Origin: JAZGDL01 sp036477795
Lineage (GTDB): Bacteria > Planctomycetota > Phycisphaerae > UBA1845
Assembly (NCBI GenBank): GCA_036477795.1
Contig: JAZGDL010000168.1
Span: 1-5,412 of the forward strand
Reading direction: 5' to 3'
DNA: 5,412 nucleotides
Part shown: piece after piece, positions 1 to 4,944 of the stretch
How the letters are laid out: each line of letters opens with the position of its first letter
How positions within the stretch are numbered: the stretch's first letter is position 1
Made by a program: the position numbers and the translations under genes
The notes under the pieces: generated by a model
The model's database searches: none
What the model was told of the DNA's origin: nothing
Seen by the model: the letters and a program-made list of their open reading frames with translations, nothing else

Positions 1-1040
1 GCATGGAAGGAACCGAGCGGTGCACCTGCGCCCAGATCGCCCATCGCTACGACGTGCACGGCGCTGAGGGCTTCTTGCTCAGGCCCATGAACTGCCCACA
101 CCACATCAAAATCTATTCGAGCCGGCCGCACAGCTACCGCGACCTGCCCGTCCGGCTGGCGGAGTTTGGGACGGTGTACCGTTGGGAGCAGTCCGGGGAA
201 TTGAACGGCATGATCCGCGTGCGCGGTTTCACCCAGGACGACGCCCACCTGTTCTGCACGCCGGATCAGGTGCCCCAGGAGCTGCTGGGCTGCCTGGAGC
301 TGGTGAGCATCATCTTAAACACGCTTGATATGACCGAATACCGGGTGCGGGTCGGCTTGCGCGACGCGGATTCGGACAAGTACGCCGGAGATCCGGCCAA
401 CTGGGCCAAGGCCGAGCAGGCCTGTCTGGAGGCGGCCCGGACGCTGGGCGTGAGCTTCACCGAGGAAATCGGCGAGGCGGCGTTCTACGGCCCCAAGATC
501 GATTTCGTGGTCAAGGATTGCATCGGTCGCGAATGGCAGCTTGGCACCGTGCAGGTGGATTATTCCCTGCCGGAGCGGTTCGACCTTACATACGTGGGCG
601 CCGACAACCGCGAGCATCGACCGGTCATGATCCACCGTGCCCCGTTCGGCAGTATGGAGCGGTTTGTCGGAATCCTGATCGAGCACTTTGCCGGTTTCTT
701 CCCGTTGTGGCTGGCGCCGGTGCAGGTGGTTGTTCTGACCATCAGCGAGAAGAGTGTCTCTTACGCCCGCAGAGTGTACCGATCGATCATCGAGGCCGGT
801 CTTCGTGTCGAGCTGGACGACTCCGACGAACGCATCGGTCCCAAGAAACATCGCATGCGGGCGAAGAAGGTTCCCTATATCCTTGTGGTCGGCGAGCAGG
901 AGGCGGCTGACAACACCGTCAACATCAACAGCGCCGACGGCAGAACGCTGGGAACCTCTTCGCTCGACGAGTTTATCCGTAGATGCCTGGAGGAAGTTGC
1001 AGCCAGAGGGCATCATGAAGTGAGCGTCGCCGGGCGCTGA
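1..1040 (+). CDS. thrS: Threonyl-tRNA synthetase, C-terminal part (5' end outside window)
   Basis: Class II aminoacyl-tRNA synthetase that charges tRNA(Thr) with threonine in the cytoplasm. The reading frame is open from the left edge (first full codon at base 3), so the ATG there is internal. About 345 residues remain of a protein usually near 640; the TGS and editing domains and the start of the catalytic core are missing. Numbering from base 3, the family's three zinc ligands are present: Cys31 in RPMNCPHH, His82 in TQDDAHLF and His211 in VMIHRAPFG. Motif 2 is the YRWEQSGELNGMIRVRGF stretch at 59-76, and motif 3 is GSMERFVGILIEH (216-228) with its conserved arginine at 220. From about residue 238 the protein is the anticodon-binding domain (APVQVVVLTISEK, then DERIGPKKHRMRAKKVPYIL). 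It ends in TGA. It is followed by infC, the classic neighbour, across a 115-base repeat-bearing spacer. Identity is very secure. Confidence 0.97.
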   Translation, partial: MEGTERCTCAQIAHRYDVHGAEGFLLRPMNCPHHIKIYSSRPHSYRDLPVRLAEFGTVYRWEQSGELNGMIRVRGFTQDDAHLFCTPDQVPQELLGCLELVSIILNTLDMTEYRVRVGLRDADSDKYAGDPANWAKAEQACLEAARTLGVSFTEEIGEAAFYGPKIDFVVKDCIGREWQLGTVQVDYSLPERFDLTYVGADNREHRPVMIHRAPFGSMERFVGILIEHFAGFFPLWLAPVQVVVLTISEKSVSYARRVYRSIIEAGLRVELDDSDERIGPKKHRMRAKKVPYILVVGEQEAADNTVNINSADGRTLGTSSLDEFIRRCLEEVAARGHHEVSVAGR

Positions 1041-1050
1041 TCCGACAGAA

Positions 1051-1129
1051 AGCGTTCAGCGGTCAGCTTTCAGCAATCAGGCAGATCGCTGAAAGCTGAC
1101 TGCTGAAAGCTGACTGCTGAAAGCTGACT
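1051..1129 (+). repeat. Three tandem 14-bp repeats plus an upstream inverted copy (hairpin) between thrS and infC
   Basis: GCTGAAAGCTGACT occurs three times head to tail with no mismatch (1088-1101, 1102-1115, 1116-1129). Upstream, GTCAGCTTTCAGC (1062-1074) is the exact reverse complement of the first 13 bases of each unit. With the first unit it forms a 13-bp stem around a 13-base loop, and pairing continues outward through 1051/1111 with one G.U and one mismatch. The same arm could pair with the second or third unit instead. After the third unit comes a T-rich stretch ending in TTTTT (1136-1140), directly before the infC ribosome binding site. A terminator or attenuator role is possible but unproven. 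Dispersed CTGAAAGCTGA-type intergenic repeats are, from memory, common in some planctomycete genomes, so it may simply be a repeat family member. Confidence 0.85.
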
Positions 1130-1140
1130 TTGGACTTTTT

Positions 1141-1148
1141 GGAGGTGA
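1141..1148 (+). promoter_or_regulatory. Strong Shine-Dalgarno that sets the ATC start of infC
   Basis: GGAGGTGA is almost fully complementary to the usual 16S 3' tail and lies 7 bases before the ATC at 1156. No ATG, GTG or TTG lies in frame between the stop at 1111-1113 and this point. The GTG at 1204 that a simple start search would pick has no comparable site before it. The placement therefore fixes the rare start codon. Confidence 0.85.
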
Positions 1149-1155
1149 CCAAGCG

Positions 1156-1674
1156 ATCGCCAAGACAACAACCCGTGCCAATCGTACCAATGACCGGATC
1201 AGGGTGACTCCGGTCCGTCTGATCGACCAGGACAATGTGCAGCGCGGCATCGTTCCCACGCACGAAGCTCTGCAAATGGCGCGTGATGCGGGGCTCGACC
1301 TTGTCGAAGTGTCGCCGCAGGAAACCCCTCCGGTCTGTCGCATCGTGGACTGGGGTAGGCAGAAGTACGACAAACGAAAAAGGCAAAAACACCAGCGCAG
1401 CCATGAGAACGTGATCAAGGAGGTGCGCATCAGGCCCAAAACCGACGTCCACGATCGGCTCATCAAGGTCAATCGGGCCAAGTCCTTTCTCGAACATGGC
1501 TACAAGGTTCAGTTCACCATGCTGTTTCGCGGGCGCGAACGGGCTCACTCCAATCTGGCTCTGGAAAGCTTCGAAGATATCGTCAAGACGCTCGGCGACC
1601 TGGCCCGCATAGAACGGCCCGCTAAGATACTGGGGCGGCGAATGACCATGGTGCTGGCGGCCGTCAAGAAGTGA
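1156..1674 (+). CDS. infC: Translation initiation factor IF-3, with ATC start codon
   Basis: IF-3 binds the 30S subunit, keeps it apart from 50S and checks the start codon-initiator tRNA match. Reading from ATC at 1156 gives 172 residues, close to the usual ~175-180, beginning (M)AKTTTRANRTNDRIRV, a normal IF-3 N-terminus. A GTG start at 1204 would remove 16 residues including the conserved NDRIRV strand. The N-terminal domain contains VRLIDQDNVQRGIVP and PPVCRIVDWGRQKYD (58-72), where Trp replaces the usual aromatic Tyr/Phe. A basic linker (KRKRQKHQRS, 73-82) leads to the C-terminal domain with KEVRIRPKTDVHD (88-100), FRGRERAH (124-131) and a GRRMTMVLAAVKK end. ATT/ATC/ATA starts are well known for infC and let IF-3 repress its own translation, so autoregulation is likely here. 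The gene lies between thrS and sat; the expected rpmI-rplT pair is not downstream. Confidence 0.96.
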   Translation: MAKTTTRANRTNDRIRVTPVRLIDQDNVQRGIVPTHEALQMARDAGLDLVEVSPQETPPVCRIVDWGRQKYDKRKRQKHQRSHENVIKEVRIRPKTDVHDRLIKVNRAKSFLEHGYKVQFTMLFRGRERAHSNLALESFEDIVKTLGDLARIERPAKILGRRMTMVLAAVKK

Positions 1675-1718
1675 TGGCCCCTTGACACGGCAGTGAACAC
1701 CCGAGAAGGTCTTTATTC

Positions 1719-2876
1719 ATGGCAGATAACAATCTGGTTACACCCCACGGTGGGACGCTCATCAACCGCATCAGCACTGACGCAGGCCCGGCCGGTGAGT
1801 ACACCGGCAAGGGACCGACGGTCGCGCTCACCGAGCGGGCCCGGTGCGATCTCGAATTGATCGCGCTGGGCGCCTTCAGCCCGCTCACCGGTTTTGTCAA
1901 CCAGCGGGATTACGACAGCATTTGCCGGAACATGTCGCTGGCCGACGGGACGGTATGGCCGATACCCGTCACCTGCAGCGTCGATTCTACCGCCGCCCAG
2001 GGCCTCAAGACCGGCGACAGCATCGCGCTGCTCGACGATAAGCACCGGATGCTGGGCAGACTCGCGCTGGAAGAGAAGTACGACCACGACAAGACGACAC
2101 AGGCGGAGATGGCCTTTGGCACCGCCGACACCGCCCATCCCGGCGTAAAGGTTCTCATGTCCGAAGGCGATGTCTGCCTGGCGGGCCCTATCGACGTGGT
2201 CTGCCCCAAGTACGACCCGGAGTTCACCGAATACCGGCTCACCCCCGCACAGACCCGGGCCCGGTTTGAGCAACGCGGCTGGAAAACGGTGGTCGGTTTT
2301 CAGACCCGCAATCCGATCCACCGTGCCCACGAATACCTGACCAAGTGCGCCCTGGAGATATGTGACGGGCTGCTCATTCATCCGCTGATCGGCCAGACCC
2401 AGCCGGGCGACATTCCCGCCGACGTCCGGATGAATTGTTACACGACGTTGCTTGAGAAGTACTACGTTGCCGAGCGCACCATGCTATCAGTGCTGCCCGC
2501 GGCGATGCGTTACGCCGGCCCGCGCGAAGCCATCCTGCACGCCGTCATGCGGCAGAACTACGGCTGCTCACACTTTATTGTGGGCCGAGACCACGCCGGC
2601 GTGGGCGACTACTACGGCACCTATGACGCTCAGAAGATCTTCCAAAGGATTCCTTCCGGCGGCCTGGCCATCACAACCCTCAACTTCGAGCATGCATCCT
2701 GGTGCAAGCCCTGCGAAGCGATGGTCAGCGCCAAGACCTGCCCACATCCGGCTGCCGACAAGATCTTCTTGAGCGGAACTAAAGTGCGTGAAATGCTCGC
2801 GAAGGGTGAGCGCCCCCCGATGGAGTTTTCCAGGCCGGAAATCGCCGACATCCTCATTGCTTCAATGAAGAGCTGA
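1719..2876 (+). CDS. sat: Sulfate adenylyltransferase (ATP sulfurylase), single-subunit Sat type
   Basis: Makes adenosine 5'-phosphosulfate (APS) and pyrophosphate from sulfate and ATP, the first step of sulfate activation. The 385-residue length fits the bacterial/archaeal Sat type without a fused APS kinase domain, not the CysD/CysN pair. Visible landmarks: an N-terminal PUA-like part with LIALGAFSPLTGF (47-59); the nucleotide-binding motif QTRNPIHRAH (195-204); the MRYAGPREA loop (263-271); and GRDHAG (289-294), containing the second conserved His. CKPC (329-332) plus TCPH (340-343) form a Cys cluster like the zinc site seen in Thermus-type Sat. The ATG is preceded by GAGAAGG (1703-1709) at good spacing. 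It starts 44 bases after infC and ends 14 bases before the DHH gene, so the three are probably co-transcribed. Whether it acts in assimilation, in PAPS supply or in dissimilatory sulfur metabolism cannot be settled here; no cysC, apr or dsr gene is present. Confidence 0.96.
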   Translation: MADNNLVTPHGGTLINRISTDAGPAGEYTGKGPTVALTERARCDLELIALGAFSPLTGFVNQRDYDSICRNMSLADGTVWPIPVTCSVDSTAAQGLKTGDSIALLDDKHRMLGRLALEEKYDHDKTTQAEMAFGTADTAHPGVKVLMSEGDVCLAGPIDVVCPKYDPEFTEYRLTPAQTRARFEQRGWKTVVGFQTRNPIHRAHEYLTKCALEICDGLLIHPLIGQTQPGDIPADVRMNCYTTLLEKYYVAERTMLSVLPAAMRYAGPREAILHAVMRQNYGCSHFIVGRDHAGVGDYYGTYDAQKIFQRIPSGGLAITTLNFEHASWCKPCEAMVSAKTCPHPAADKIFLSGTKVREMLAKGERPPMEFSRPEIADILIASMKS

Positions 2877-2890
2877 CAACGGTAGATTCA

Positions 2891-3913
2891 ATGTCTACGA
2901 CCGCTGAACCGGAGTCGGGCGCTGTGCCGATTCCCCAAGAGCTGATCTCGCTGCTGGATTCGTGGCGCCGCCCGCTGGTTGTAGGGCATGTGCGCCCGGA
3001 TGCCGACTGTCTGGGCAGCCTGTTCGCGGTCTCCGCCCTCTGGCCTGCGACGGGCGGGCCGGCAGCGGTCTCCCTGCCGGACGGCTCGCTGTCGCGTCGG
3101 CTGGCCTTCCTGGCCGACTGGGCTGACGCACCCGCGGCACAGGCTCAGGATTTCGCGGACGCTGACGGCTTTGTCATCCTCGATACCGCCGGTGAATCGC
3201 GATGCAACGTGGACCGTAGTCTGGGCGACGACTGGCGCCGGGGGCGCCCCCTCATCAACATCGACCACCATACCTCCAACACCAACTTCGGCACCGTCAA
3301 CTGGGTCGACCCTGGCGCGGGCAGCACTTGTGAGCTGGTCTACAGGTTGATCCGCGCCGCCGGGCGGCCGATCACCCCGTTGGTCGCCTCCGTGCTATAC
3401 GCAGGCCTGCACAGCGACACCGTGGGGTTCTCCCTGCCGAGCACGACGTCATCGGCGTTGCACGCTGCTGCCGATCTGATCGACTGCGGCGCCCGCGTAG
3501 CCCAGATCGGCGAGCACCTTTGCCGCAGCCAGAGCCAGCCCGAATTCGCCCTCAATCGCGTCATCTACGCCAACACCAGGATCGTCGCCGACGGCCGCGT
3601 GGCCTACAGCACCGCTTCCTTCGAGGAGATCAGCGGCGCCCAATGCACCCTGGCCGACATCGACGAACAGGTCGCCATCCCTCGATCGCTGCGCGGGATC
3701 AAGATCGCCATTCTTCTGACGGAAGGCAAGAAGGGCAGAACGCGGCTCAACATTCGCGGCGAATCCGACGTCGACGTGCTGGACCTGGCCGTCCGGTTCG
3801 GCGGAGGCGGTCACCCTCAGGCGGCGGGAGCCATCCTCGACGCCACCATCGAGGAGGCCGTTCAGCGTGTCATACCTCAGGCGATAGAACACCTCGACGG
3901 TAAACACGACTGA
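2891..3913 (+). CDS. nrnA: DHH/DHHA1 phosphoesterase, NrnA-like (oligoribonuclease / PAP phosphatase)
   Basis: NrnA-type enzymes degrade 2-5 nucleotide RNAs and also dephosphorylate 3'-phosphoadenosine 5'-phosphate (PAP) to AMP, using Mn2+ held by the DHH domain. The 340-residue product has the full set of motifs: HVRPDADCLGS (33-43, metal ligands His33, Asp37, Asp39), VILDTAG (95-101, Asp98), IDHHTSN (124-130, the DHH signature), GLHSDTVGF (172-180, Asp176) and the C-terminal DHHA1 substrate loop RFGGGGHPQAAG (302-313). Length matches the family's ~310-340 residues. The ATG follows a weak GGTAG (2881-2885) and lies 14 bases after the sat stop, so it may depend partly on translational coupling. 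Its position after sat and opposite a sulfotransferase-like gene favours PAP removal as one of its jobs, but nanoRNA turnover is equally compatible. Other DHH/DHHA1 enzymes cannot be excluded by motif alone. Confidence 0.9.
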   Translation: MSTTAEPESGAVPIPQELISLLDSWRRPLVVGHVRPDADCLGSLFAVSALWPATGGPAAVSLPDGSLSRRLAFLADWADAPAAQAQDFADADGFVILDTAGESRCNVDRSLGDDWRRGRPLINIDHHTSNTNFGTVNWVDPGAGSTCELVYRLIRAAGRPITPLVASVLYAGLHSDTVGFSLPSTTSSALHAAADLIDCGARVAQIGEHLCRSQSQPEFALNRVIYANTRIVADGRVAYSTASFEEISGAQCTLADIDEQVAIPRSLRGIKIAILLTEGKKGRTRLNIRGESDVDVLDLAVRFGGGGHPQAAGAILDATIEEAVQRVIPQAIEHLDGKHD

Positions 3914-3951
3914 TATGGCAGCGCTGATTAGTTCGCGATATCCCATCCAAA

Positions 3952-4005
3952 GCCCACTGATTGCAATCCGTGGGCGTCGCTGGTGCGAGAATCCCTTCTC
4001 GCACC
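3952..4005. terminator. Hairpin pair between convergent genes, probable bidirectional terminator
   Basis: The 126-base gap between the two converging stop codons holds two adjacent hairpins. The first is GCCCAC (3952-3957) with GTGGGC (3970-3975). The second is a perfect 10-bp stem, GGTGCGAGAA (3982-3991) with TTCTCGCACC (3996-4005), around a TCCC loop. CGTGGG (3969-3974) can alternatively pair with CCCACG (4005-4010), enclosing the second stem. No clear T run follows on either strand, so Rho-independent action is not certain; the location makes transcript end formation the simplest reading. Confidence 0.6.
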
Positions 4006-4039
4006 CCACGATGGTGTATTCCCATCCCCCGCAACCCCG

Positions 4040-4612
4040 TCACTGTCGGCGGTGGTACAGCGCCGGATCAATCGCCTCCAGCATGGCAACGGTGTCGAGC
4101 CCGCCGCCCAGAAACTCGTTGACGGCCTGCACCGGAGGTTGGGGATCTTTCATCACCTCGTTGTAGTCGACGTGGAGCACCCGGCAGTGCGGCTGCGACT
4201 CCAGCCAGGCATTCACCTTCTGCAACTGCGTTTCGAAGTTCCTGATCAGTTCATCCGGTGACATACTGCCTTGCGATTTGCCCCGCCGCTGAAGCATCGC
4301 GTCCTGCGACTCGATCACTTCTTTGAGATTGCGGTTCATGAACACCACCCGGTAGTCATAGTCAGGCGGCAGGTCATAGAGCAGGAGATAGACCATCTTG
4401 ACCGCTTTGCCGGCGGCCTGCTGCAGCCAGGAGGCATCTTTCTTGGTTGTCTTGACCGGTTCAAACTCATAGTAGCCCCGCGGGTTGTCATCGTCCGCCG
4501 CCCGGACACCGTCGGTCATGGCACACCTGCCGCCGCGATCCAGCATCCGCATCATCATCGACGTCCCCGACCGCGGGAGTCCCGATACGATGGTAATATA
4601 GTCTTGGCTCAT
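4040..4612 (-). CDS. Sulfotransferase-like P-loop protein
   Basis: The 190-residue product starts MSQDYITIVSGLPRSGTSMM. The strand plus PRSGTS loop (13-18) is the 5'-phosphosulfate-binding P-loop found in PAPS-dependent sulfotransferases. DDNPRGYYEFEPVK (41-54) and VVFMNRNLKEVIESQ (89-103) resemble the later family motifs; Arg94 and Ser102 would sit where sulfotransferases bind the 3'-phosphate of PAPS. RVLHVDYNEVMKDP (144-157) is the usual later strand and loop. It is short compared with classical sulfotransferases (250-300 residues) but complete at both ends, like many small bacterial 'sulfotransferase family' proteins. There is no signal peptide or membrane segment, so it is probably cytoplasmic. 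The acceptor is unknown, and some relatives are annotated only as P-loop ATPases, so activity is not assured. The ATG has only a weak GAGG, three bases upstream. It converges on the sat-nrnA genes. Confidence 0.8.
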   Translation of the reverse strand: MSQDYITIVSGLPRSGTSMMMRMLDRGGRCAMTDGVRAADDDNPRGYYEFEPVKTTKKDASWLQQAAGKAVKMVYLLLYDLPPDYDYRVVFMNRNLKEVIESQDAMLQRRGKSQGSMSPDELIRNFETQLQKVNAWLESQPHCRVLHVDYNEVMKDPQPPVQAVNEFLGGGLDTVAMLEAIDPALYHRRQ

Positions 4613-4680
4613 CGGCCTCGCTGGCGCCCACTTACTCCGCCGGTCATGTTAGATGACGGCCTCGGATCCGTCCTTTATGG

Positions 4681-4710
4681 ATCATAATCGCAAACCCGTG
4701 AATTCTCCAA
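4681..4710 (-). promoter_or_regulatory. Candidate sigma70-type promoter for the sulfotransferase-like gene
   Basis: Read on the - strand, TTGGAG (4710-4705) and TATGAT (4686-4681) are separated by 18 bases and lie about 70 bases before the ATG at 4612. The -10 box matches consensus at 5 of 6 positions and the -35 box at 4 of 6. The surrounding DNA is locally AT-rich compared with the window. An inverted repeat, CCCGTG (4695-4700) and CACGGG (4717-4722), brackets the -35 box and could be an operator or just another palindrome. Sigma70 consensus use in this organism is assumed. Confidence 0.35.
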
Positions 4711-4732
4711 TCATATCACGGGGATCGTGGGG

Positions 4733-4916
4733 TCTCGGTCGCCGCGAGAATCACATCGGGTCAGCGGGACCCGCAACTGAGCGGTGCTCATGCAACAGCA
4801 CCCGCGCTCCAACCAGCCCCGGAGGGGCTGTGGTCATTAGCCAGGGGCGTCAGCCCCTGGTCTTGGTTCGTCGCAAGACATTCAGCCCTGTAAGGGCGCG
4901 TGAGCCGCCATGGCTC
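4733..4916. repeat. Dense array of short GC-rich palindromes (intergenic palindromic repeat element)
   Basis: At least eight hairpins follow one another with little spacer: TCTCG/CGAGA (4733-4749), CGGGTC/GACCCG (4757-4773), GGTGCT/AGCACC extended by GAGC/GCTC (4779-4809), CAGCCCC/GGGGCTG with a 3-base loop (4814-4830), CCAGGGGC/GCCCCTGG with a 4-base loop (4841-4860), TCTTG/CAAGA (4861-4878), GCCCT/AGGGC (4885-4897) and GAGCC/GGCTC (4902-4916). The CAGCCCCGGAGGGGCTG and CCAGGGGCGTCAGCCCCTGG pair looks like a dispersed palindromic repeat family that I recall from planctomycete and verrucomicrobial genomes. Sizes and spacers differ, so it is not a CRISPR. No protein gene fits here. It could be a REP-like element mobilised in trans, an mRNA-end structure, or an insertion target for a mobile intron. 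Confidence 0.7.
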
Positions 4917-4944
4917 GGGACTGAGTCGAAAAACGGTGAGGTGA

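Noticed and set aside
315..1016. 233-codon open frame antisense to thrS
   Set aside because: Entirely opposite an unmistakable thrS; long antisense frames are expected in GC-rich genes.
1682..1687. Perfect TTGACA -35 box before sat
   Set aside because: No acceptable -10 box lies 15-19 bases downstream, so a promoter is not supported.
1713..2381. 222-codon open frame antisense to sat
   Set aside because: Entirely shadowed by sat, which carries all family motifs.
3449..4009. 186-codon open frame on the - strand across the nrnA end and spacer
   Set aside because: Overlaps the conserved C-terminal half of the DHH protein and starts inside the terminator hairpins; no family resemblance.
4814..4916. 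CRISPR array
   Set aside because: The palindromes differ in sequence and length and the spacers are irregular; there is no constant repeat.
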